Below, one piece after another: positions 1 through 7,797 of a DNA stretch of 10,286 bases. Made by a program: the position numbers and the translations under genes. Numbering within the stretch: the stretch's first letter is position 1; the number at the start of each line of letters is the position of its first letter. This DNA comes from Thermodesulfobacteriaceae bacterium. GTDB taxonomy: Bacteria; Desulfobacterota; Dissulfuribacteria; Dissulfuribacterales; UBA3076. The stretch covers positions 1-10,286 of the forward strand of contig DTYO01000022.1 of the NCBI GenBank assembly GCA_012961845.1. Direction: 5' to 3'. Under the pieces are notes generated by a model, which was not told where the DNA came from, searched no databases, and worked only from the letters and a program-made list of their open reading frames with translations.

Positions 1-192
1 CGAACTCAAGGTGCCTGAAGAAGAACTTTTAGAGAGAGAATATGCAGAGCGAGGCTCCGATCGGCCCGATCCGGTCTGGGCCGCCAGATATTTTCACCTC
101 TCCGCATGAATCTGCTCAGTGCGGAAGAAGGAGCAAGCTCCATATCTTCATATATCCATGAAATAAATGCAGTCTGCCTGATCAACGATTAA
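1..192 (+). pseudogene. edd: 6-phosphogluconate dehydratase, C-terminal tail, frameshifted
   Basis: Edd dehydrates 6-phosphogluconate to 2-keto-3-deoxy-6-phosphogluconate (KDPG) in the Entner-Doudoroff pathway. Only the last ~60 codons lie in the window. Codons starting at position 2 read ELKVPEEELLEREYAERGSD, matching the 'VDEAELAARE' stretch of Edd as I recall it. This frame then hits TGA at 106-108. Moving to the frame of position 61 gives RSGLGRQIF followed by LLSAEEGAS, which parallels the E. coli Edd ending (SRVGTGRELF ... LSGAEQGA), and runs to TAA at 190-192. The switch needs one missing base, most simply one C of the CCC run at 65-67. The neighbour is eda, the next enzyme of the pathway, which supports the identity. 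The alternative is another IlvD/Edd-family dehydratase, but the eda context makes Edd far more likely. The 5' part is outside the window, so other lesions cannot be judged. Confidence 0.75.
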
Positions 193-235
193 TAGTGTCC
201 GGCCGGAAATGAGGATTGTTCGAGACAGGCAGGTC

Positions 236-270
236 TAAAATCCAGAATAACAGCAATATATTGGATTTTA
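236..270. repeat. perfect 9-bp inverted repeat upstream of eda
   Basis: TAAAATCCA at 236-244 is exactly reverse-complementary to TGGATTTTA at 262-270, with a 17-nt spacer. It sits in the 163-bp non-coding gap between the edd tail and eda, the only sizeable gap in the + strand block. The arms are AT-rich and are not directly followed by a T-run, so it does not look like an intrinsic terminator. A regulator-binding operator for eda and the downstream genes is possible. I see no convincing -35/-10 pair around it. Confidence 0.4.
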
Positions 271-344
271 CGTGCATTATTTTTTCAATCTCACAGATCG
301 GGCAAGAAGAATATTTTTCGGCAGACACTGACAAGTGTACGTCC

Positions 345-350
345 GGAGGA
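345..350 (+). promoter_or_regulatory. ribosome binding site of eda
   Basis: GGAGGA lies 5 nt before the ATG at 356. It decides the start of eda: an in-frame GTG at 335 would place this Shine-Dalgarno sequence inside the coding region, and the seven extra residues have no counterpart in Eda proteins. Confidence 0.8.
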
Positions 351-355
351 ATCCC

Positions 356-1021
356 ATGTCACACACAAGAAACTGGAAGCTGGCTCCCATGGATGTGCTC
401 AGTGCAAGCCCTGTAGTACCGGTAATGGTGGTTGAGGAAATCCAACAGGCCGTACCGCTGGCACAGGCCCTTGTAGCAGGCGGGATCCGGATACTTGAGA
501 TCACCCTCAGAAGCGATGCAGCAACTGAGGCCATATCTGTGATCAGCAGGCATGTGCCGGATGCCCTGGTGGGAGCGGGTACAGTCCTGAACGGTAATGA
601 TCTCCGGAAAGTCATTGATTCAGGAGCCACCTTTGCCATAAGCCCCGGCATCACATCTTCACTCCTGGGTGCGGCAAACAATGGTCCGATTCCGCTGATA
701 CCCGGAGTATCCACCGTATCAGAACTGATGAGGGGCATGGAACTGGAATACCGCCATTTCAAATTCTTCCCGGCGGAACCGGCAGGCGGTATTGTCATGC
801 TGAAATCCATAGCAGGTCCCTTTCCCCATATCAAATTCTGTCCTACAGGGGGAATATCGGAAAGTAACTTTCTTGACTATCTGGCCCTTGAAAATGTAGC
901 TTGTGTTGGGGGATTATGGATAGTACCAAAGGGACTGATAAAGAGAGGGGCATGGGATCAGATAACTGCTCTTGCCGCGGAAACCGTCAAGTCAGCCAGC
1001 ATCTCCAGCAGAACCCCATGA
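356..1021 (+). CDS. eda: KHG/KDPG aldolase (2-dehydro-3-deoxyphosphogluconate aldolase)
   Basis: Eda is a cytosolic class I aldolase that splits KDPG into pyruvate and glyceraldehyde-3-phosphate, the last step of the Entner-Doudoroff route. The frame is open for 221 residues, close to the E. coli 213. The TIM-barrel sequence is intact and follows E. coli Eda almost without gaps. The known catalytic residues are present with an offset of three: Glu48 (in LEITLR), Arg52, Thr76 (VGAGTVL), Pro97 (ISPG), and the Schiff-base Lys136 in FKFFPAE. The CPTGGIS phosphate-binding loop is also there. The start at 356 is chosen from the strong GGAGGA at 345-350. The stop overlaps the pta start (ATGA at 1018-1021). 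It is the only + strand gene here without a lesion, although its partner edd and all downstream genes are broken. Whether it is still under selection or simply not yet hit cannot be told from the sequence. Confidence 0.95.
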   Translation: MSHTRNWKLAPMDVLSASPVVPVMVVEEIQQAVPLAQALVAGGIRILEITLRSDAATEAISVISRHVPDALVGAGTVLNGNDLRKVIDSGATFAISPGITSSLLGAANNGPIPLIPGVSTVSELMRGMELEYRHFKFFPAEPAGGIVMLKSIAGPFPHIKFCPTGGISESNFLDYLALENVACVGGLWIVPKGLIKRGAWDQITALAAETVKSASISSRTP

Positions 1022-3123
1022 AAACCAGAAACTTGTTCATAGCTTCCATGGAACCCGACGCCGGAAAACTTCTGGTGACCATGGGCATCATGGAGTTCCT
1101 GACCAGACAGATCGGCAAAGTAGCCTTTTCCGCCCGGTAGTCGATATTGAACCAGGTCAGAAAGACGGAGACACGGAACTTATCCTGAAACGCTATTCCC
1201 CAGACATGGATTACCGTGACGCCGTGGCCTTCACGGCTGAAGAGGTAAACAGCCTTGCAGCCGAAAACAGGATAAAGGATATCCTGACAACCCTGATCGG
1301 CAGGCTGAAGGCCCTTCAGAAAAAGTATGATTTTGTCGTGTGCGAAGGCCTGAACAGCCAGGGTTTTCTCTCGGCTTTCGACATGGACATCAACATAGAA
1401 ATAGCCAAGAACCTGGGCTGTCCCTTTCTGAGTGTCATCAACGGCCATGATCTGGAACCAGAAGAAACAAGCTAAGCAGTCCAGATCACCCATGATGCTT
1501 TGAGAACAGAGGACTGCATACTCTACGCTGCTTTCATAAACCGGATCAGACCGGATTTGTTGGAGGAAACCCGGGAAAAGGTCACCGATGTCATGAAGGA
1601 CCAGGACCTGCCTGTCTTTTTCCTGCCGGAAACAGAGAACCTGGACAAGCCCACACTTGCTGACATCAGGAATCAACTGGATGCGAAACACGTGCTGGGT
1701 CGCGATCAGGATATGGACAGGGTTGTCAGGCAGTGCAAGATCGCTTCCATGACCATGGAACATTTTCTGGGCTATATCGAAGAAGGTGACCTGATAATAG
1801 CCGCAGGCGACCGTTCCGACATCATCATTGCCTCCATTGTCAGTCTCTTTTCGCCGAACTACAGGAAACTAGCCGGCATACTGCTCACAGGCGGATTTGT
1901 GCCGGGTCCCAATGTCATGCGTCTTCTGGAGAACATGCCGCTCCCCGTCCCTGTTCTGAGTGTCGATACAGATACCTATACAACCACCGTGAGCGTGGAC
2001 AGTGTGCCGGCTGTCATATCTCCCGGAGATGAGAGAAAGGCGGCACTGGCCCTGGGTGTTTTCGAATCCAATGTTGATCTGTCCGTTCTGGCAGAACGGA
2101 CAGAAATAACTGCTTCGGCAGCAGTGACGCCTGCAATGTTCGAATACAGCCTCTTCGAAAGGGCAAGGACCAGCAGAAGACGCATAGTCCTTCCGGAATC
2201 CGGGGATGAACGCATACTGCGGGCAGCGGAGATACTGCTGCGCCGAAACGCCGTGGACCTGACCCTCCTGGGATCTGCTGACAGGATCCTTTCAGATTCC
2301 ACTTCCCTGGGTCTGGACCTTGCCGGAGCCGTATTCATTGATCCCCTTGAGTCACCGTGGACAGAAGATTTTATCCGGGATTTATACGAACTCAGAAAGG
2401 ACAATGGCATAACGCTGGATGGTGCGAAGGATGATGAGCAACATGTCCTATTACGCCACCATGATGGTTTACAGGGGTCATGCAGACGGGATGGTCTCCG
2501 GAGCGGTTCACACTACGGCTGATACCATTCGACCCGCCCTCCAGATCATAAAAACGAGACCGGGATTCAGCATTGTATCCAGTGTTTTCTTCATGTGTCT
2601 TGCCACCAGGATCCTGGTTTATGCCGACTGCGCAATAAATCCGGAACCCACTGCAGAACAGCTTGCCGAAATTGCCCTGGCTTCGGCTGAAACTGCTTCC
2701 ATTTTCGGTCTGGAACCCAGGGTTGCCATGCTTTCTTACTCTACAGGCACGTCAGGCAAGGGAAAAGAAGTAGAGAAGGTACGGAAGGCTACTGCCATAG
2801 TCTGCAGCAAGAGGCCGGACCTGCCTGTGAAAGGCCCCATTCAATACGACGCTGCCGTGGACCCTGATGTACCCCGGACCAAAATGCCGGCCAGCCGGGT
2901 GGCAGGACAGGCAACGGTCTTCATATTTCCCGATCTGAATACAGGAAACAATACCTATAAGGCAGTCCAGCGATCATCGGGGGCGGTCGCAATAGGTCCC
3001 ATACTCCAGGGACTGAAGAAACCTGTCAACGATCTGAGCCGCGGCTGCAGGATAGCCGATATCGTAAACACCGTGGCCATAACGGCCATTCAGGCCCAGG
3101 AAACTGAAAAGAGTATGAAATGA
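1018..3123 (+). pseudogene. pta: phosphate acetyltransferase, long form, three inactivating lesions
   Basis: Pta exchanges acetyl-CoA and phosphate for acetyl-phosphate and CoA, feeding AckA. The composite is about 700 residues, like the 714 of E. coli, with all three parts: an N-terminal P-loop-like domain (MEPDAGKLL, near residue 11), a DRTGG domain (AAGDRSDI, LLTGG; about residues 255-305), and a C-terminal PTA_PTB catalytic domain (VSGAVHTTADTIRP, MLSYSTGTSG, GPIQYDAAV, FPDLNTGNNTYKAVQR). It is broken three times. (1) One base is missing in the T-run 1125-1128; restoring TTTTT rejoins KVAF to FRPVVD. (2) An in-frame TAA lies at 1473-1475 in EETS*AVQITHDAL; CAA is the simplest ancestor. 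(3) A frame change of net +1 or -2 near 2430 lies between LDGAK and MMSNMSYY. Conserved YGDCAINP reads YADCAINP. No clear Shine-Dalgarno precedes the start; the ATGA overlap with eda suggests coupling. No remaining open piece holds all domains. Confidence 0.9.
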
Positions 3124-4342
3124 AGAAAATCCTAGTACTTAATTCAGGTTCATCGTCCCTGAAGTTTCAGCTCTTCGATCTGCCAGGGCTGGAGACTGCA
3201 GCCACCGGCCTGGTAGAAAATATAGGCCGGACCGGCACTGCAAGAATCGTCTACCCCGAAAAAGGCCGCGACGGAAAGTCCATGGAGCGGTCCGTTTCCG
3301 CAGGCGACCACCGTGATGCCATCAGAATAATGGCTGAACTCCTCAGGGAAAGTCAGGAGCTGAATGATATATCAGAGCTGTCGGCCATAGGGCATAGGGT
3401 AGTCCATGGCGGAGAATATTTCAGAAAGCCCGTAGTCATAGACGAAAAAGTCATTTCCGCCATCAAGGATCTGATTCCCCTGGCGCCGCTTCACAACCCG
3501 GCAAACCTTATGGGTATCCAGGTAGCATTGGAACATGCGCCTGATATACCCCAGGTAGCCGTATTCGACACAGCATTTCACCAGAGTATCCCCGAACATG
3601 CATACCTTTACGCCCTCCCCTGCAAAATCTACGAGGACTACAGAGTTAGGCGATACGGATTTCACGGCACATCCCACGGCTTTGTGGCCGGAAAAGCCGC
3701 CGATTTCTTGGGGCATCTGCTGGAAGATCTGAATATCATCACCCTCCACCTGGGAAACGGAGCCAGCGCCGCAGCCATCCACAGGGGCGCATGTTTGGAT
3801 ACATCCATTGGGTTTACACCGCTTGAGGGACTAATCATGGGAACCGAAGCGGAGACATCGATCCTGCAATCCTGTTCTATCTCTTGAGAGAACACGGCAT
3901 GGCCGTGGAAGACTTGGACGAGATGCTGAATCTCAGGAGCGGCCTTGCCGGCATCTGCGGCAAAAACGACATGCGGACCATAACTGAGAGGGCCGAACAG
4001 GGAGATGCACGCTCCAAGCTTGCTCTTGAGATGTTCTGCTACCGGATAAGGAAGTACATAGGGTCGTACACTGCTGTACTCGGAGGAGCTGACTGCATAG
4101 TGTTTACGGGCGGCATCGGAGAAAACTCTCCGGTGGTACGCCAGATGAGCTGTACCGGGCTTGAACACATGGGAATCGTGGTAGATGAAACAGAAAACCG
4201 CACACAGGCCGACGGAATCTTCGGGTTTCATGCTGCCGACAGCTCTGTAAAGATGCTGGTTGTGCCAACGGATGAAGAATTGGAGATAGCTATACAGACA
4301 CTGAAAGTCTTAAATGCAAAAAAAGGTTGGAAATATGACTAA
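3120..4342 (+). pseudogene. ackA: acetate kinase, single frameshift at the catalytic arginine
   Basis: AckA makes ATP and acetate from acetyl-phosphate and ADP. The composite is about 407 residues, matching the ~400 of the family. The first piece (3120-3887) carries the ASKHA phosphate loop LNSGSSSLKF near the N-terminus, IGHRVVHGG, VFDTAFHQ, GFHGTSHG and HLGNG. The second piece carries GDIDPAILFYLL, KYIGSYTAVL, FTGGIGENS and the end motif PTDEELEIA. They join if ACCGAAGC at 3843-3850 is read as ACCCGAAGC, giving MGTRSGDIDP. One C is therefore missing (CCC to CC at 3844-3845), exactly in the codon of the Arg equivalent to the catalytic Arg241 of Methanosarcina acetate kinase. As given, the first frame ends after 255 residues and the rest would need an internal start near 3899. 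The start overlaps the pta stop (ATGA 3120-3123). Apart from this single lesion the sequence looks functional, so this gene depends most on whether that one base is real. Confidence 0.92.
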
Positions 4343-6862
4343 AAACAAGAAAAAAGCAGAAAGCAAGAAGAAAAAGCCCCCCGCAAGGATGCAGTCAATG
4401 TATTAAAAAGGGCCTTTGCCTACAACCTCTTCTACCAGCAGGGTAGTATGTTGGAGACCGCCACCATGAATGACCTTTATACTGCTGTGGCACATACTGT
4501 CCGGCACCGAATGCAGCATCTTTTCATAAATTCAGTCGAATATTTGTTAAAACGAAAATCCCGTACCGTATGTTACCTCTCAGCGGAATTCCTGGTCGGT
4601 CCGCACCTAAAGAACAACCTTGTCAATCTCGGTCTCTACGACGACGTTGCCCTGGCACTAAAAGAAACAGGCCTAGACATCCGTGAAATCTGCGACCAGG
4701 AGCCTGAGCCGGGCCTGGGAAACGGTGGTCTCGGACGTCTTGCGGCATATTATCTGGATTCTTTGGCTTCTCTGCAGGTGCCGGCAATGGGTTACGGCAT
4801 ACGATATGAGCACGGCATGTTCCATCAGGAAATAGAAAACGGCTGGCAGAAAGAGTTGAGCGACCAGTGGCTTCACGTGGGCAACCTGTGGGAAATCAAG
4901 AAACCCGACCTGTGCTATAATGTGAGTTTCGGCGGTCACACAGAGAGCTTCACCGATGAAGACCGCAGGTTCACCGTCAGGTGGCTTCCTAGCCGCATGG
5001 TCAATGCAGTGGCCTATGACACACCCATCCCGGGTTACAGGGTGAACAATGTGAACCTGCTGCGCCTCTGGAGTGCCGAAGCAGTGAATTCATTTGACTT
5101 TGCTGAATTTGACACAGGTGACTATTATGGGGCCGTGGAAGAAAAGATCAAGGCAGAAAACATCTCCAAGGTGCTATACCCGAACGACGAACAGTTCCAA
5201 GGAAGGCAGCTCAGGCTCGAACAGCAGTATTTTTTCGTTTCGGCATCCCTTCAGAATATGATTCACATACATCTTCTGACCAATGACAGTCTTGAAAATT
5301 TCCACCAATCGTTTGCAGCACAGCTCAACGACACCCATCCGGCAGTCGCAGTACCCGAACTCATGCGCCTGCTCATGGATGAACACGGAATAGACTGGGA
5401 CGAGGCATGGGACATCACTGTGAAGACCCTCTCGTACACAAATCACACCCTTCTCCCGGAGGCCATGGAGAAATGGTCCCTGGACCTCTTCGGTTCCCTC
5501 CTTCCCAGGCACCTAGAGATCATCTTACAGATAAACTACCGCTTTCTTGAAGAGGTAAAGGAAAGATTCCCGGATGACAGCGACAGGTTGAGCCGCATGT
5601 CCATAATCGACGAATCCGGCGGCAGGTTTGTCAGGATGGCAAACCTGGCCTGTGTCGGCAGTCACGCTATAAACGGGGTTGCCGCTCTCCATACCAAACT
5701 GCTCCGGGAAAACACCCTGCACGACTTCGAAACAATGTGGTCTGGAAAGATAACCAACATAACCAACGGGGTGACCCCCAGGCGCTGGATGGTTGTTGCA
5801 AACCCCGGGCTCAGCACGCTCATAACAGAAACCATCGGTAAAAAATGGGTTACCGACCTGTATAGGCTCAGGAAATTTGAAAAATACGTGGACGATTCTG
5901 GGTTCAGGCAGGCTTAGCAGAAGGTGCAGGAGGACTTCAAGCGGGAAGTGGCGCAGATGGCCGGGGAGCAGGGCATAATGGTGGATCCCTGTTCCATGTT
6001 CGACTGTCAGGTCAAGCGTATTCATGAATACAAGAGGCAACATCTGAATGTACTCCACATCATAACACTCTATAACAGGATCAAGGCAGACCCGGATATG
6101 GACATGACCCCGCATTCATTCATATTCGGTGGAAAAGCAGCGCCAGGATACTTCATGGCTAAACTGATAATCAAACTGACAAATTCCGTGGCCGATGTAG
6201 TGAATAACGACCCAGACATGAACCATCGATTGAAGATATTCTTTCTTTCAGACTACAACGTAAAAACCGGCCATATTGTCTACCCCATGACAGACCTGTC
6301 CGAACAGATATCTCTGGCCGGCAAGGAGGCTTCAGGCACGGGCAATATGAAATTCTCCATGAACGGGGCCCTCACCATCGGGACTCTGGACGGAGCCAAC
6401 ATCGAAATCCTGGAAGAAGTCGGTGAAGAAAACTTCTTTCTCTTCGGTCTCACAGTAGAAGAAGTCATGGATCTCAAGGCGGTAGGATATGATCCCATGA
6501 GTTACTACCTTAACAACGGTGAACTCAGGCAGGCCCTTGATTCCATAAGCTCCGGTCTTTTTTCAAACGGTGACAGGGAGCTGTTCAGGCCGCTAGTCGA
6601 CTCTCTCCTCCATCACGATGAATACATGCTGCTGGCCGATTATGAATCCTATATCCAGTGTCAGGACAGGGTCTCCAGGGCATACATGGACCGGGACCGG
6701 AACAGAATGTCTATCCTTCATGTGGCGCGGATAGGTAAGTTCTCTTCCGACAGGTCCATCGGAGAATACTGCGACAGGATCTGGAACGTAAAATCCCAGC
6801 CGGTAAAGCTCAAATGGGCTCGTGTACCTGACGAGGGACTGGTATTCAGGAGATCAAAATAG
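4335..6862 (+). pseudogene. glgP: glycogen/alpha-glucan phosphorylase, frameshift and internal stop
   Basis: GlgP releases glucose-1-phosphate from glycogen or maltodextrin by phosphorolysis, using pyridoxal phosphate. The composite is about 842 residues, usual for the family. It starts at ATG 4335, overlapping the ackA stop by 8 bp, with a Lys-rich tail (MTKNKKKAESKKKKPP). Phosphorylase landmarks follow in order: YLSAEFLVGPHLKNN, PGLGNGGLGRLAA, GYGIRYEHGMF, QLNDTHPAVAVPE, NHTLLPEAMEKW, NGVTPRRW, KRIHEYKRQ, FGGKAAPGY, and EASGTGNMKF, whose Lys (about residue 673) should bind PLP. Lesion 1: one C is missing in the C6 run 4377-4382; C7 restores KPPRKDAVNVLKRAF, while as given translation stops at TAA 4404-4406. 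Lesion 2: an in-frame TAG at 5915-5917 (FRQA*QKVQEDF), most likely TGG (Trp) originally. An internal start at 4448 would give a 489-residue protein without the PLP lysine, so no active enzyme is expected. Confidence 0.93.
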
Positions 6863-6877
6863 AGAAAGGGCGGTCCC

Positions 6878-7224
6878 ATGAAGATTCTGACGACTCCGCT
6901 AATGGAGCGCTTGCACAGGATGCCATTCATGTGCCCTGGCCTGCGCCAGGCTCGTCCACAAGAAACTGTCCTGAGAGACATCCGGCATCCGTATTCATTC
7001 CACCGGTGGTATTTCATCCAGTTTTGTCGCACAGCACTGCCTGGCATGCGATCCGGCTCCGTGCGCCGGCATGACCCGTAGACGGGATACTGCAGTCCAA
7101 GTACGGAAGAATATTTGTCTGTATTCACTGCAGCCAGTATGTAGAATACTGTCCTCATAACTGTCTGGAGATGCACAGCCCGGATGAAGACATTTCTACT
7201 GCCAACAGAAAGGCAGCCGCATGA
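6878..7224 (+). pseudogene. AOR-associated 4Fe-4S ferredoxin-type protein, heavily degraded
   Basis: This seems to be the remnant of the polyferredoxin that commonly accompanies aldehyde:ferredoxin oxidoreductase and carries its electrons. The start is ATG 6878 (MKILTTPLMER) with AAGGGCGG just upstream. After an extra T at 6911-6912 the frame becomes CTGCHSCALAC, a full Cx2Cx2Cx3C cluster motif, then ARLVHKKLS. An in-frame TGA at 6972-6974 precedes ETSGIRIHSTGGISS; TGG (Trp) is the likely original. HCLACDPAPCAG then follows (7035-7070). The expected continuation 'CPTGA ... CxxCxxC' is absent. Instead another frame resumes at about 7081 with DGILQSKYGRIFVCIHCSQY and ends VEYCPHNCLEM to TGA 7222-7224. 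The last cluster motif has Tyr (TAT 7138-7140) where a third Cys is expected, a one-base G-to-A change. The gene thus has a frameshift, a nonsense codon, an apparent internal deletion near 7071-7081 and a lost ligand. Its stop overlaps the aor start (ATGA). Family identity comes from memory of similar proteins. Confidence 0.75.
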
Positions 7225-7786
7225 ACAGAGAATATTTCAGGGTGCTGGAGGTCAATGTCGGCACGGGCAAGAGCAGGCTGTACCGCATCGACGGCCGTGG
7301 CGAGGCCGTAAGAGTATCCGGCCTTGCCGCCCTACTGTTTGAACAGTTCGGCCGGGTAGACAAGCCGTAGAACCACCAGGAACAACCCTTCATTTTGGCA
7401 ATAGCCCCCCCTCACAGGTTTTTTCCCGCTGATGAGCAAGACGGTGGCCGCCTTCAAAAGCCCTTATCATGATCAGTACACGGAGAACCATGCCGGAGGC
7501 TGGTCCGCCCTGACGCTCCGTTTTGCAGACATTGACGCTCTGGTTATAACCGGCCGGGCCGATACGCTTTCCAGACTTGAAATTGGATCTCGCAACATCA
7601 AGATCCAAGATGTCTCTTTCATGGCCGACATGGATGCATATGCCGCCGGCAAGCTGCTCAGATCTATGAGCAAAGACGGATCAGGACACCGTTCAATCCT
7701 TAGGATAGGGCCCTCAGGCGCAATAGGCTCTGCCATGGCCATGCATAAATGCCGACACATACCGCCATTCCGGCCGAATAGAATGA
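7221..7786 (+). pseudogene. aldehyde:ferredoxin oxidoreductase, N-terminal remnant
   Basis: AOR-family enzymes are tungstopterin and 4Fe-4S proteins that oxidise aldehydes to acids, or run in reverse, with ferredoxin. About 187 residues of the N-terminal domain can be pieced together; the family usually has about 570-610. From ATG 7221 (AAAGG upstream at 7209-7213) the reading is MNREYFRVLEVNVGTGK, SGLAALLFEQFG, then an in-frame TAG at 7368-7370 in DKP*NHQEQPFILAI, where TGG (Trp) is likely. One extra C in the run 7405-7411 moves the frame to PLTGFFPLMSKTVAAFKSP and continues through HAGGW, DALVITGRAD and ILRIGPSGAIGSAM. An extra base near 7741 then moves it to CINADTYRHSGRIE, ending at TGA 7784-7786. 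Everything after that is lost: the 3' end of mnmG on the other strand begins 11 bp later. The cofactor-binding parts of the C-terminal domains, with most of the Fe-S and pterin ligands, are missing, so no function is expected. Confidence 0.8.
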
Positions 7787-7797
7787 CAAATGTTTGA

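Noticed and set aside
216..416. 66-residue frame crossing the eda ribosome binding site
   Set aside because: It covers the non-coding gap and runs into eda in another frame, has no ribosome binding site and no family resemblance.
987..1763. 258-codon open frame on the - strand over the 5' half of pta
   Set aside because: It is an antisense shadow of pta; the sequence resembles no family and the sense strand shows clear Pta homology throughout.
4377..4382. Programmed ribosomal frameshifting at the C6 run of glgP (and at similar runs in the other genes)
   Set aside because: Indels of both signs occur in many unrelated genes, with no shared slippery heptamer or downstream structure that I can see; relatives of these families are not known to use frameshifting.
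4335..4406. A separate small Lys-rich peptide gene (MTKNKKKAESKKKKPP...)
   Set aside because: It is the natural N-terminus of GlgP. Adding one C to the C6 run joins it to RKDAVNVLKRAFAYN, the usual start of the phosphorylase fold.
6878..7081. 67-residue + strand frame starting MKILTTPLMERLHRM as a real small protein
   Set aside because: Only the first 11 residues belong to the ferredoxin; after the extra T at 6911-6912 this frame is out of register with the CxxCxxC motif.
6718..7176. 152-codon open frame on the - strand across the glgP end and the ferredoxin remnant
   Set aside because: It spans two unrelated sense genes and has no recognisable domain; the sense reading shows Cys motifs in the ferredoxin part.
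1018..7786. Stop-codon reassignment or readthrough (TAG/TGA as Trp) to explain the in-frame stops
   Set aside because: TAA, TAG and TGA all occur inside frames while eda, mnmG and mazG end in TGA, glgP in TAG and ackA in TAA, and mnmG and mazG use TGG for Trp. Frameshifts in the same genes also remain unexplained.
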